Assembly: GCA_023229135.1 (NCBI GenBank)
Contig: JALNZT010000008.1
Coordinates: 1 to 64,000 of the forward strand
Reading direction: 5' to 3'
Length of the DNA stretch: 64,000 nucleotides
From: Bacteroidales bacterium
GTDB lineage: Bacteria; Bacteroidota; Bacteroidia; Bacteroidales; F082
The translations under genes were made by a program, and so were the position numbers. Shown piece after piece: positions 9,287 to 18,084 of the stretch (positions are counted from its first letter, which is position 1; each line of letters starts with the position of its first letter). The notes under the pieces were generated by a model. The model searched no databases and was not told the DNA's origin. It saw only the letters and a list, made by a program, of their open reading frames with translations.

Positions 9287-10792
9287 TTATAAAGCTTTGA
9301 ATGCTTCGGAAATATTAGAAATAATATCCGAAGCAATGATAGATTCCATTCCGAATTTTCCGGCAGCCAGATCTCCGGCCAGGCCGTGCAAATAAACGCC
9401 TAACATGGCTGCCTGTGCAGGGCTGTATTGCTGCGCAAGCAAACCTGTAATCATACCCGTCAACACATCACCACTGCCTGCCGTGGCCATACCAGGATTG
9501 CCGGTAGTATTAAAAACACATTGTCCGTCAGGAAATGAGATGCAAGTATGTGCACCTTTCAGCACGACAATTACTCCAAACTTCAGTGAAAGCTGCCGCT
9601 GCAACTCCAGCCGCTCAAAGCTGTCTGTCCAGGAGCCTGCCAGCCGTTTAAACTCACCGGGATGCGGTGTAAGAATACTATTTTTGGGCAAAAACGCCAG
9701 CCAGGTTTTGTTTTCAGCCAAAATATTCAAGGCATCGGCATCCAGCACCAGCGGCGATGTGGTTTGCTGAATCAGCAACTTCAAGGCCTTTGCCGTTTCT
9801 TCGTGTGTGCCTGTTCCCGGCCCGATGGCAACAATACTAAAAGGTGTTAGATCAGGAAGTTTACTAAAGTGGTTTTGATCCGGATCTAAACTTATCATGG
9901 CTTCCGGGAAGGCAACTTGCAAGGGGATTAGTGCCTTCTCGGGCAGGTGTACGTGCAAAAGTCCAGCACCTGAAATCAAACAAGATTTTGCCGCCAAAAT
10001 TGCTGCACCCGCCTTGCCCACCGAACCTGCGATAAGCAAGGCGTGACCAAAGCTTCCTTTATGCGAAAACTTTGCGCGCTTATGTAAAAAACGATTTACA
10101 GTGCTTTTTTCAAGCATAGAAAAAGGCGTTTGCACACCCTGAATATAACGCGAATCTAATCCGATATCTACTACTTCCCAGCGGCCTACAAAACGGTCAT
10201 TTTCAGGCCATAAAAACGAAAGCTTAGGAAATTGAAAACTCACTGTGTAATCTGCTTCAACCACTGTATCCCGCTTAGGGTCAATTGCTTTATCGGCATA
10301 TAAACCTGAGGGAATATCAATTGAAATCACAACATTTTTTTCGCTGTTTATTAAATCTATCGCTGCTTTTGCAAGCCCCGAAACCGACCTGTTTAATCCC
10401 GATCCAAAGAGTGCGTCCACAAGAATTGTTCCTGCTTTAACTTCCGGGAGGTCAGCTTCCTGATAAACATCTTCAAGCTGCGACCCTGCCAAATCTCGAA
10501 GACGGTCGTAGTTGATTTCACAGTCGGTGCTAAGTTTTTCTGAATAGCGTATCAAGCTGGTCGTTACCTTGAACCCGTTTTCTATTAGCAAACGCGCCAA
10601 TGCCAGCCCATCGCCGCCATTATTACCGGTTCCGGCAAAAATCAGCACCTCCGACTGCGGCTGAAGCCTTTTTCGCATCCATTCGAAAAGCTTGGTGGAA
10701 GCGCGCTCCATAAGATCAACACTCAAAATTGGTTCGTGTTCAATTGTGAAAGCATCGGCTAACCTGATTTGTTCAACGCTTAATATTTTCAT
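9287..10792 (-). CDS. nnrD: Bifunctional NAD(P)H-hydrate epimerase / ADP-dependent dehydratase
   Basis: This 501-residue fused repair enzyme restores damaged hydrated NADH and NADPH. The N-terminal YjeF-N epimerase domain (about 1-215) has the dinucleotide-binding motif FAGTGNNGGDGLALAR and PSGL. The C-terminal ribokinase-like NnrD domain (about 225-500) has AIGPGTG, LTPHPGEF and the catalytic GNPGMATAGSGDVLTG. The length equals that of E. coli YjeF/Nnr. A full TTG-N19-TAAATTTG promoter lies 17-46 nt upstream of the ATG, which supports the start. The gene stands alone. Confidence 0.93.
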   Translation of the reverse strand: MKILSVEQIRLADAFTIEHEPILSVDLMERASTKLFEWMRKRLQPQSEVLIFAGTGNNGGDGLALARLLIENGFKVTTSLIRYSEKLSTDCEINYDRLRDLAGSQLEDVYQEADLPEVKAGTILVDALFGSGLNRSVSGLAKAAIDLINSEKNVVISIDIPSGLYADKAIDPKRDTVVEADYTVSFQFPKLSFLWPENDRFVGRWEVVDIGLDSRYIQGVQTPFSMLEKSTVNRFLHKRAKFSHKGSFGHALLIAGSVGKAGAAILAAKSCLISGAGLLHVHLPEKALIPLQVAFPEAMISLDPDQNHFSKLPDLTPFSIVAIGPGTGTHEETAKALKLLIQQTTSPLVLDADALNILAENKTWLAFLPKNSILTPHPGEFKRLAGSWTDSFERLELQRQLSLKFGVIVVLKGAHTCISFPDGQCVFNTTGNPGMATAGSGDVLTGMITGLLAQQYSPAQAAMLGVYLHGLAGDLAAGKFGMESIIASDIISNISEAFKAL

Positions 10793-10808
10793 AGGACTGA
10801 TTTTAAGA

Positions 10809-10838
10809 CAAATTTAGCAAATATTGGCTAGTGTGCAA
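10809..10838 (-). promoter_or_regulatory. Promoter of the NAD(P)HX repair gene
   Basis: Reading the minus strand, TTG (10838-10836) is followed after 19 nt by TAAATTTG (10816-10809), an exact match to the Bacteroidota sigma factor consensus, 17 nt before the ATG. Confidence 0.6.
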
Positions 10839-10885
10839 ATCGCAAAAGTCAGTGCTATTAGCCACCAATTCTGTTAAGAATTTGT

Positions 10886-10893
10886 TAACTTTG
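10886..10893 (+). promoter_or_regulatory. -7 promoter element (TAACTTTG) of the peroxidase gene
   Basis: An exact TAnnTTTG match lies 25 nt before the ATG at 10919. The expected -33 TTG is not present. Confidence 0.35.
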
Positions 10894-10918
10894 CTTTGAA
10901 ACTTAAATCAAATTAAAC

Positions 10919-11953
10919 ATGAAAAGAATCTATTTACTGATGTCCGTTGCTTTGCTATTTATAGGCCTAACAGCATGCAACAACCAGCCTAAGCAGGAAA
11001 AAGCATCACAGGAGCAAAAAAATCTTTCGGAAGCCGACCGCCTTTTAATTGAGACTGCCAATCGTTTTTTTGACCAGCTACCGGAAGCCGGTGATCCCAA
11101 TACAGCAGAAGCTATTTTAGGGAAGAAACTGTATTATGACGAACAGCTTTCCGCCAATGGCGAAATGAGCTGCAACACCTGCCATCCTATTGCCAATTAT
11201 GGCGTTGACAATTTACCCACTTCGCCCGGACACGACGGCACACTTGGCACACGCAATAGTCCGACAACCTTTAACGCCTGGTTTCATACCACCCAATTTT
11301 GGGATGGACGCTCGCCCGACCTGGCAGATCAGGCCAAAGGGCCTATTTTAAATCCTATTGAGATGGGCATGCAAAGCGCTGAAGATGTAATAGCTACGCT
11401 AAAAGCTGATGAAACATATCAAAAAATGTTTGTCGAGGCTTATCCTACTGACGAAAGCCCTATCAATTTCGACCGTTTCGCTGATGCCATTGCTGCTTTT
11501 GAAGGCACGCTGGCAACACCTGCTGCTTTCGACGCCTTTTTGGCCGGCGTAAGCACCTCCATGACTGCTGATCAAAAAGAAGGACTAAGTCTGTTTATTG
11601 AAACCGGCTGCATTGCCTGCCACATTGGTCCCGGCCTTGGTGGGACGATGATGCAGCGTTTTGGTCTGGTGCATGGCCCTTATTATAATTACACCAAATC
11701 AAGCCAAATAGATAAAGGAGTAGCAGCAGTTAGCGGAAAAGACAGTGACGAATACGTTTTCAAAACGCCTTCATTGCGCAATATCGAAAAAACGGCTCCT
11801 TATTTTCATGACGGCAGTATCGAAAGCTTGCACGAAGCCACTAAAATTATGGCTTACACTCAGTTAGGGCGAGAGCTCACGGATGAGGAAACAGCTAAGC
11901 TGGTTGAGTTTTTCCGCAGCCTAACAGGAACAATCCCTGAATCTGCTTTATAA
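10919..11953 (+). CDS. Dihaem cytochrome c peroxidase lipoprotein
   Basis: This 344-residue protein belongs to the CcpA/MauG family. A lipoprotein signal (LLFIGLTAC, lipid-anchored Cys near residue 20) places it at a membrane facing the periplasm. Two haem c attachment motifs are visible: CNTCH (85-89) and CIACH (231-235). A conserved methionine and histidine-rich region (FKTPSLRNIEKTAPYFHDGS) matches the C-terminal part of the family. It would reduce hydrogen peroxide with electrons from cytochrome c. It ends at a strong hairpin shared with the convergent HU gene. Confidence 0.9.
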   Translation: MKRIYLLMSVALLFIGLTACNNQPKQEKASQEQKNLSEADRLLIETANRFFDQLPEAGDPNTAEAILGKKLYYDEQLSANGEMSCNTCHPIANYGVDNLPTSPGHDGTLGTRNSPTTFNAWFHTTQFWDGRSPDLADQAKGPILNPIEMGMQSAEDVIATLKADETYQKMFVEAYPTDESPINFDRFADAIAAFEGTLATPAAFDAFLAGVSTSMTADQKEGLSLFIETGCIACHIGPGLGGTMMQRFGLVHGPYYNYTKSSQIDKGVAAVSGKDSDEYVFKTPSLRNIEKTAPYFHDGSIESLHEATKIMAYTQLGRELTDEETAKLVEFFRSLTGTIPESAL

Positions 11954-11990
11954 AAAAGCATGGTTTTGACCTGCATGCTGATTGATAAAA

Positions 11991-12021
11991 AAAAGCGCTT
12001 CGAGGATGTCGGAGCGCTTTT
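11991..12021. terminator. Bidirectional rho-independent terminator
   Basis: A 13-bp stem with one wobble pair (AAAAGCGCTTCGA with TCGGAGCGCTTTT) and a 5-nt loop is flanked by A-runs on the left and TTTTG on the right. It sits between the convergent peroxidase and HU genes and can serve both. Confidence 0.85.
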
Positions 12022-12040
12022 GTTACTTTGGCAGCTTAAT

Positions 12041-12313
12041 TTACTGAACTGATTCAGCCAGTTCGCTACCCGGTTTAAACTTAACAACTTTTTTTGCTGC
12101 GATATTGATTTCTTTACCAGTTTGGGGGTTACGACCTTTTCTGGCAGCTCTCTTTGAAATAGAAAAAGAGCCAAATCCTACTAAAGCAACTCGATCACCA
12201 TCTTTTAGTGCTTTTGTTGTTGCATTAATGAAAGCATCCAATGCTTTTTTAGCATCAGCTTTTGTCAAATCGGCCTCTAGGGCCATTGCATCAATTAATT
12301 CTGCTTTATTCAT
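12041..12313 (-). CDS. hup: HU-family DNA-binding protein
   Basis: This 90-residue histone-like protein bends and compacts DNA as a dimer. It matches HU along its whole length: the N-terminal helices (MNKAELIDAMALEADLTKADA), the core GDRVALVGFGSFSISKRAARKGRNPQTG with the DNA-intercalating loop (R-NPQTG), and KVVKFKPGSELAESV at the end. The length is standard. A full canonical promoter lies upstream and a strong terminator downstream, so it is a separate transcript, probably highly expressed. Which HU paralogue it is cannot be told. Confidence 0.95.
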   Translation of the reverse strand: MNKAELIDAMALEADLTKADAKKALDAFINATTKALKDGDRVALVGFGSFSISKRAARKGRNPQTGKEINIAAKKVVKFKPGSELAESVQ

Positions 12314-12352
12314 CTTCTTTATTTTAAGTTAGAAAATTGGTTGAATACCGCA

Positions 12353-12382
12353 CAAATATAGCTTTTTAATAAATCAATGCAA
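12353..12382 (-). promoter_or_regulatory. Promoter of the HU gene
   Basis: On the minus strand, TTG (12382-12380), 19 nt, then TATATTTG (12360-12353): a full match to TTG-N19-TAnnTTTG. The start codon lies 39 nt downstream. The remaining gap up to 12499 is AT-rich with no gene. Confidence 0.65.
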
Positions 12383-12499
12383 GTTTTATAACAAAAAAGT
12401 GTTAAAAATGTTAATAAAAAACCAAAATTGTTAATAAATGTTGCACAACAAATCAATTTTTGAGTGTTTGCAAGCCTTACAGACTAAAAAAAAATAAAC

Positions 12500-13474
12500 T
12501 TAAAGGTTGGTATTTACCTGCCATTTTCCTTCAAATTTGAAACCATTCAGCAATTCTACTATTTTCAAAGGTTTTTTGCCCGGAAATTGAATCTTTAGCA
12601 GATGAAGGTAGCCCTCAGACAATGCAACTTTTAGGTATGTTTTATTGTCTGTCAAAAGGCTAAATAGGTTTTCTTGTGTCCCTCCCTCCTCTATCGCAGC
12701 TTCAAAAACTTTTATCCGTAATTCCCTGCCGTCCTCACTCACAAAATCTGTGTATGCTGTTGGATAAGGTGAAAGTCCTCTGATCTGGTTATACACCTTA
12801 TATATAGGGTTCTCCCAACGAATCGCACAATCCTCCTTAAAAATCTTGGGTGCCACCTTGTCATCACTGGATTGCTCTTGTATCTGCAGCTCAACTTCGT
12901 TAGCCATAATCAGACTGATCGTATCGTTGATAAGTGAATTTCCGGCCAGCATCATCCGGTCGTGCAAGCTTCCGGCATTTTCTGTTGTGCCTATTTTCAG
13001 TTTCTGCTGTAAAATAATCATGCCTTCATCAATTTTTTCATTGATAAAGAATGTGGTGAGGCCGGTCACTGTTTCACCATTCATCAGGGCATGATTGATG
13101 GGAGCAGCACCGCGATAATCAGGCAATAGCGAGGCATGCAGGTTAAAAGCGCCAAGAGGAGGCAACTCCCACACGAGCTTGGGCAGCATACGAAAAGCAA
13201 CTACCACAAAAATTTCAGCTGCTAATAATTCAAGACTTTGTATAAAATCAGGGGCTTTTAAGTTTGTCGGCTGAAGCACTTTAAATCCCAAAGACAGCGC
13301 GAGTGACTTTACCGCGGACTGCTGAATTTTTTTACCTCTCCCGGCTGGTTTGTCGGGCGCAGTAACTACTGCCAATACCTGATGTCCGGCTTTTGCAATA
13401 GCATTTAGTTGTGAGGCGGCAAATTCGGGTGTGCCAAAAAATACAAGCCTTGCTTTTTTATTCAAATGTGTCAT
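12500..13474 (-). CDS. fmt: Methionyl-tRNA formyltransferase
   Basis: This roughly 324-residue enzyme formylates initiator Met-tRNA using 10-formyl-tetrahydrofolate. Visible motifs are VFFGTPEFAA at the N-terminus, the catalytic region FNLHASLLPDYRGAAPINHA (Asn-His plus SLLPxYRG, about 108-127), and the C-terminal tRNA-binding domain with GLSPYPTAYT. Length is typical (310-330). A longer start at 13492 is possible, but a TAAATTTG element at 13487-13480 overlaps it, so MTHLNKKAR at 13474 is favoured; that would leave almost no leader. No def gene is adjacent. Confidence 0.9.
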   Translation of the reverse strand: MTHLNKKARLVFFGTPEFAASQLNAIAKAGHQVLAVVTAPDKPAGRGKKIQQSAVKSLALSLGFKVLQPTNLKAPDFIQSLELLAAEIFVVVAFRMLPKLVWELPPLGAFNLHASLLPDYRGAAPINHALMNGETVTGLTTFFINEKIDEGMIILQQKLKIGTTENAGSLHDRMMLAGNSLINDTISLIMANEVELQIQEQSSDDKVAPKIFKEDCAIRWENPIYKVYNQIRGLSPYPTAYTDFVSEDGRELRIKVFEAAIEEGGTQENLFSLLTDNKTYLKVALSEGYLHLLKIQFPGKKPLKIVELLNGFKFEGKWQVNTNL

Positions 13475-13540
13475 TAGGGCAAATTTATTCATAAATTGCT
13501 GATGGGTGTATGATTTGCGTTTTTCTCCAAATTTTAAGGC

Positions 13541-13572
13541 AAAAAAAAACCTGACTCCCGGAGGAATCAGGT
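13541..13572 (-). terminator. Rho-independent terminator after the TPR gene
   Basis: On the minus strand ACCTGA...TCAGGT encloses a GC-rich inner stem and is followed by a run of nine T. It ends transcription of the TPR gene before fmt. Confidence 0.8.
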
Positions 13573-13591
13573 CACTAACACCTTAAATTTA

Positions 13592-14284
13592 TTATTTTAA
13601 AGCAGCTTCTACCCTTGCGATATATTTCTCCATCAAACGTCCTTCTGTGGTTGAAGGATATTTTTCATTGATTTCCTTAAATATTTTTAAAGCCTTGTTG
13701 TTGTCACCCATCAACTCATATGTTTGTCCTGCTTTAAGCAAGAACATTGGGGCGGTCAATTCGTTATTTTTGTAACGTGCGGCTTTTTCATATTGGCTGG
13801 CAGCTTCTGATTGTTTGCCCATTTCCAGGTAAACATCACCAAGAACGCCCATCGCCATGGCTGAAATGATATGATCGTTGGCACTGAATTTTTTTAACTG
13901 CTTGGCTGCTTCTTCGAATTCGCCTTGTTTGAGCAGGGAAACACCGGCATAATAGCGTGCCAGATTACCAGCATCCGTTGAACCGAATTCATCGATAATA
14001 TCCATAAAACCCAGGTTGTTACCATCCCCGTAGAGGGCCTTATTTAATGAGTCGGATTCAAAATAGGACTCTGCCATAAACATCTGTGTCTGAGCCTCTT
14101 TCTCTTTAGGCTGTAGATAATATTTGTTTACACCAAAATACCCCAGCACTATCACTACAACAACAACAACCACTACGGTAAGGGTTTTTTGGTTGTTTAT
14201 AATAAACTGCTCCGACCTACTCAGTGCTTCTTCAACGCTTTCCAGACGTTCATCGCCTTTTTCAAGGCCTTTTTTCTTTGCCAT
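13592..14284 (-). CDS. TPR protein with a single membrane anchor (YfgM-like)
   Basis: This protein has about 230 residues. A charged cytoplasmic head (MAKKKGLEKGDERLESVEEALSR) is followed by one membrane segment rich in valine (about 30-55), then by tetratricopeptide-type helices (SVLKQGEFEEAAKQL, GDVYLEMGKQSEAASQYEKA, GDNNKALKIFKEINEKYP). The layout resembles YfgM, a periplasm-facing partner of the Sec translocon, but sequence likeness beyond TPR was not established. The start at 14284 is chosen over 14308 because a TACTTTTG element lies at 14313-14306. It has its own promoter motif and terminator. Confidence 0.8.
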   Translation of the reverse strand: MAKKKGLEKGDERLESVEEALSRSEQFIINNQKTLTVVVVVVVVIVLGYFGVNKYYLQPKEKEAQTQMFMAESYFESDSLNKALYGDGNNLGFMDIIDEFGSTDAGNLARYYAGVSLLKQGEFEEAAKQLKKFSANDHIISAMAMGVLGDVYLEMGKQSEAASQYEKAARYKNNELTAPMFLLKAGQTYELMGDNNKALKIFKEINEKYPSTTEGRLMEKYIARVEAALK

Positions 14285-14305
14285 AACAATTCTAATTTTG
14301 AAGTG

Positions 14306-14313
14306 CAAAAGTA
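14306..14313 (-). promoter_or_regulatory. -7 promoter element (TACTTTTG) of the TPR gene
   Basis: An exact TAnnTTTG match on the minus strand, 21 nt before the ATG at 14284. It overlaps the longer start codon and so argues for the shorter one. Confidence 0.45.
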
Positions 14314-14422
14314 GCTTTATTTCCTTAATTAAAAACCCGTATTCAGGAATTTTTTACATTTGAGGCGTTCTTGCTTCGCCTTAATTGCTTTGATGAGCAA
14401 CTTTAGTCTATAAACACAAAAA

Positions 14423-15322
14423 ATGAAACAGCATAATCTCCTTATTTTCAGCCTCTTGATGGTAGTTATAGCCACTTTTTTTATTTCGGCAAAAGCAACA
14501 GCTGGCTGGCTGATCATTGAGCAGCAAGACGACGGACTGGGAAATTTTGGTAGCCAGGCCGTATTTATTCAGGGACAGCTGTTGCGTATTGAAAACGAGA
14601 AGTCGGTTTTTATCGTCAACCTTGAAAGCGAACAAATCACTCTAATCTTCCCGGGCCAACAACTTTTTTGGACTGGTCATCCCGATAGCCTGAGAAAAGC
14701 CATCAGCGACAAGCTTGAACAGCAGATTGATGTCATGCTGGCGCAGATGCCACCGGGCATGCGGGAAGAAAACGATAGCAATTACAGTGCTCAACTGGCG
14801 CGTTTTCGTTCGGGTGAGTTTGTTCCCGACACCAGTTTTCAGTTTGAGGTAATAAAACTGCCGGAAACAGACAGCGTGCTGCATTATCCGACAAATAGGG
14901 TGGAGTTTTATGCAGATAGTGTTTTGCTGGAACGTATCTGGATAACGCAGGCTGTAAATCCTTATGCCGAGATTGACAAGCAAAAATTAGCGAGGCTTTT
15001 TTCACTTTTTAATCCACCTTCGCGCGTTTCGGCCCATCGCTCCAATAAAGAGTATCAGTCGATTACTTCCAGCCGGTTTGTGCTAAAATCGCTGATTCCA
15101 ACGCCTTATGGGAGTAGCATTACCGAAGTTACAACGCTGGTTAACAGAAATATTCCGTTAAGCTTGTTTGAACCCACCGAAGATTATCGCCCTGCAATGC
15201 TTGAGCGCATCCTGGAGATTACAATGGGAGAAGACAGAAAAGAGAGCGGAAATCCGTTTAAAAAACCGACAGATAACAGTCGCAAAAGTCCGGTGCCTGA
15301 ACTGCCACAACGTCCTCAATAA
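14423..15322 (+). CDS. Secreted protein of unknown function
   Basis: This 299-residue protein starts with a clear signal peptide (LLIFSLLMVVIATFFISAKATA) and is probably periplasmic. The first part (GWLIIEQQ to VFIVNLESEQI) reads as beta-strands, resembling proteins that report on bound material (DUF4412-like), but I do not recognise a family with confidence. The C-terminus is proline- and lysine-rich and low in complexity. No catalytic motif is visible. It lies upstream of the S9 peptidase in the same direction with a 120-bp gap that carries its own promoter-like element. Confidence 0.6.
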   Translation: MKQHNLLIFSLLMVVIATFFISAKATAGWLIIEQQDDGLGNFGSQAVFIQGQLLRIENEKSVFIVNLESEQITLIFPGQQLFWTGHPDSLRKAISDKLEQQIDVMLAQMPPGMREENDSNYSAQLARFRSGEFVPDTSFQFEVIKLPETDSVLHYPTNRVEFYADSVLLERIWITQAVNPYAEIDKQKLARLFSLFNPPSRVSAHRSNKEYQSITSSRFVLKSLIPTPYGSSITEVTTLVNRNIPLSLFEPTEDYRPAMLERILEITMGEDRKESGNPFKKPTDNSRKSPVPELPQRPQ

Positions 15323-15365
15323 TTATTTCGTCCCTATTTTTCTTTCAAATTAGGCGCAAAAATGC

Positions 15366-15402
15366 TATTTTTGTTGCTGTCAATGCATTGCTCTATGCAT
15401 TG
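15366..15402 (+). promoter_or_regulatory. Promoter-like element and perfect hairpin before the S9 peptidase
   Basis: TATTTTTG at 15366-15373 matches the -7 consensus. Just after the expected transcription start, CAATGCAT (15381-15388) and ATGCATTG (15395-15402) form a perfect 8-bp stem with a 6-nt loop, in the leader 40 nt before the ATG. It may act on mRNA stability or be an operator. Confidence 0.4.
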
Positions 15403-15442
15403 ACGAATAATTTATAACACAAGACCCACTTAAATCAAAATT

Positions 15443-18064
15443 ATGTCAAGCAGAATAGCCAATCGCAGCACTTATTTGCGCTATATTTTTGGATTTCTTT
15501 TTCTGATCGTCTATCATTTTGCGCTGTCGCAGGAAAATAATGAAAAGTATTTCGCCGATAGCTGGTTAGTTATTGAACCTCAACTGATTGTATGGCCGGC
15601 TTTTAGCAATACACCAGATGTAAATGGCGATACAATGGCATTTAAACAGCTTTTAAACGGTGTTTCAACAGATGAAATTGATTGGGCAAAAGCGGGTAAA
15701 GCTGTTTATCCTCCAGCCAAAAACGGACTTCTTTGGCAGAAAAGCAATGCCAGCAAATCAGGTTTTTTGAACTTTAAGCTTCCAGCAAAGCAACAAACTG
15801 CCTGGGTATTTGTAGGAGGATTTATAGAGACAGATCGTTTTGTAGCGTTGGAGCTGGAGCTAGAAGCTGGAGGATTGGCGGCGCTGATACTTGAGGGAAA
15901 ACAGCAGCTTTTTGTGGAAGAGGCAGCCAAAAAGGGCGAGACCAAAAAAAAATCCACGAAGATAAAACTCACGCCCGGGAAACATTTTATACTGATAAAA
16001 AGCCTCTACGACCAAAGCTTTGAGTGCGACTGGAAAGTCAGTCTCAGCTTCGATAACAAGCCTGATCAGCAGTTGTCGTGGTCTATCAATCCGGAAAAAA
16101 CCATGAATATGGAGTTACTGCTGGATGGCAAAAGGCTTGAAGGCGTTAACCTACATCCAAATGGCGAGCTGCTGATGCTGAGTTATAGCGAGACCACAGC
16201 ACCCGATGGCGACAAAAGTAATTGGACAGAAATACGCATGCTTCCAACACAAAAATTGGTTTATAGCAGCCGACACTCGTCACAAAAACAGCTGAAGTTT
16301 CATCCTAACGAAGCCGCTTTTTTCTATCGTATAAACCAGAAAGACAAGTCAGAGATTTGGCTGCATTCGCTGGAAAATGGAGAAGACAGACTGCTTGTTG
16401 AAAATATTGAATCGTTAAGATCTTACCGGGTAAACAAGCAGGCGACAAAGCTTTTTTACAGCAGACAGTTTAAACCCAAGGCGGAAGAAAAAACCGGATT
16501 GAAGAAGCTTGAAGGCATGCCCGACCGCTGGCCTTGGTGGCGCAATCGCTCGCAGCTGTTTTATGTTGACCTCAAAACAGGATTACATCAGCAGCTTACA
16601 AGCGGTAAACTTAGCACCAATTTGGAAGATATTTCACCAACATCTGATCTGATTTTAATAAGCCAGTCGCAGCCCGATTTCAGTCAACGCCCGTATAGCA
16701 AGCAATGGATGATGTTGCTCGATCTGACAACGATGAAAGTTGACACGCTGTGGACCAGCAACTTCAGCGGGTCGGCAAGCTTTAGTCCCGATGGCAAAAA
16801 GCTATTAGTAAGTGGTGCTCCCTTACTTTTTGGAGATATCGGTAAAAATGTTCCTGCAGGTGTGATTCCTAACGATTATGATACGCAGGCTTATATTTAT
16901 GATCTGCAAAGCAAACAAATAGAGCCTATTACCAAAGACTTTGATCCAAAAATCCTGAACGCGGTATGGAACCATTTTGACGGACAAATTTATTTCTATA
17001 CCGAAGATCAGTCTTATCAAAGAATTGTGAGATACAACATTCACAGCAAAACCTTTAGCGTCATAAAAACCGATGTTGATGTAGTGAATAGCTTTGATAT
17101 GGCTACCCAAAAACCACTGCTAATTTATGAAGGATCAAGTATCAGCACCCCTGAGAAAGCTTACTTGTATAATATCGCTGACAATACACAATCGTTGATC
17201 GACTTTCCGGAGGAAGAGGACTTTGAGTTGGTTCGTTTAGGCGAGACCAAAGACTGGAACTACACAACCACAGCGGGAAACGAAATTAGTGGTCACATCT
17301 ATTATCCACCCTATTTTGATTCCAATAAAAAATACCCGCTAATTGTATATTATTATGGTGGCACTAACCCTATCGACCGCAGTTTCAGGGGACGTTATCC
17401 CAAGAATCTTTTTGCCGCCCACGGTTATGTCGTTTATGTGCTAACACCTTCTGGAGCAACGGGTTTTGGTCAGGAGTTTTCTGCCCGCCATGTCAATAAC
17501 TGGGGCAGCACCGTTGCTGATGAAATTATAGGCGCCACTAAATATTTCTACCGTAAGAATACGTTTATCGATAGCACAGCAATTGGATGTATCGGCGCGT
17601 CCTACGGCGGATTTATGACGATGTTATTGGCCACCAAAACTGATATTTTTGCCGCCGCGATAGCCCATGCAGGTATCAGTTCTATTTCATCCTACTGGGG
17701 AGAAGGCTATTGGGGATATTTATATAGTAGTGCAGCCACAGCGGATAATTTCCCCTGGAATAATCCGGAATTATACACCAAACAAAGTCCGCTTTTTAAT
17801 GCCGACAAAGTAACTACTCCCCTACTGCTGCTGCATGGTGGAAGCGATACCAACGTGCCAACCGGCGAAAGTATTCAGATGTACACCGCCCTGAAATTAC
17901 TGGGTAAGACCGTTGAATATGTCGAAGTTGAAGGTCAGGATCACCATATTATAGATTATAAAAAGCGTAAACTTTGGCAACAGAGTATTTTGGCCTGGTA
18001 TGACTATTACCTTAAAAACCAGCCGGAATGGTGGAAGTCGCTTTATCCGGAGAAAAATTTTTAG
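15443..18064 (+). CDS. S9-family serine peptidase (prolyl oligopeptidase type)
   Basis: This 873-residue protein has a signal peptide (FGFLFLIVYHFALSQ), so it acts in the periplasm or beyond. A beta-propeller domain with WD40-like PD40 repeats (SFSPDGKKLLVSG near 455) precedes a C-terminal alpha/beta-hydrolase domain of about 250 residues. The catalytic serine is S720 in GASYGG; the acid is D802 in HGGSDTNVP and the base H834 (or H835) in GQDHHI. The family cuts short peptides, often after proline or as dipeptidyl peptidases. Specificity is not readable here. The trmH gene follows after 20 bp, possibly cotranscribed. Confidence 0.9.
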   Translation: MSSRIANRSTYLRYIFGFLFLIVYHFALSQENNEKYFADSWLVIEPQLIVWPAFSNTPDVNGDTMAFKQLLNGVSTDEIDWAKAGKAVYPPAKNGLLWQKSNASKSGFLNFKLPAKQQTAWVFVGGFIETDRFVALELELEAGGLAALILEGKQQLFVEEAAKKGETKKKSTKIKLTPGKHFILIKSLYDQSFECDWKVSLSFDNKPDQQLSWSINPEKTMNMELLLDGKRLEGVNLHPNGELLMLSYSETTAPDGDKSNWTEIRMLPTQKLVYSSRHSSQKQLKFHPNEAAFFYRINQKDKSEIWLHSLENGEDRLLVENIESLRSYRVNKQATKLFYSRQFKPKAEEKTGLKKLEGMPDRWPWWRNRSQLFYVDLKTGLHQQLTSGKLSTNLEDISPTSDLILISQSQPDFSQRPYSKQWMMLLDLTTMKVDTLWTSNFSGSASFSPDGKKLLVSGAPLLFGDIGKNVPAGVIPNDYDTQAYIYDLQSKQIEPITKDFDPKILNAVWNHFDGQIYFYTEDQSYQRIVRYNIHSKTFSVIKTDVDVVNSFDMATQKPLLIYEGSSISTPEKAYLYNIADNTQSLIDFPEEEDFELVRLGETKDWNYTTTAGNEISGHIYYPPYFDSNKKYPLIVYYYGGTNPIDRSFRGRYPKNLFAAHGYVVYVLTPSGATGFGQEFSARHVNNWGSTVADEIIGATKYFYRKNTFIDSTAIGCIGASYGGFMTMLLATKTDIFAAAIAHAGISSISSYWGEGYWGYLYSSAATADNFPWNNPELYTKQSPLFNADKVTTPLLLLHGGSDTNVPTGESIQMYTALKLLGKTVEYVEVEGQDHHIIDYKKRKLWQQSILAWYDYYLKNQPEWWKSLYPEKNF

Positions 18065-18084
18065 CACTTATTATTTGATTTCAA

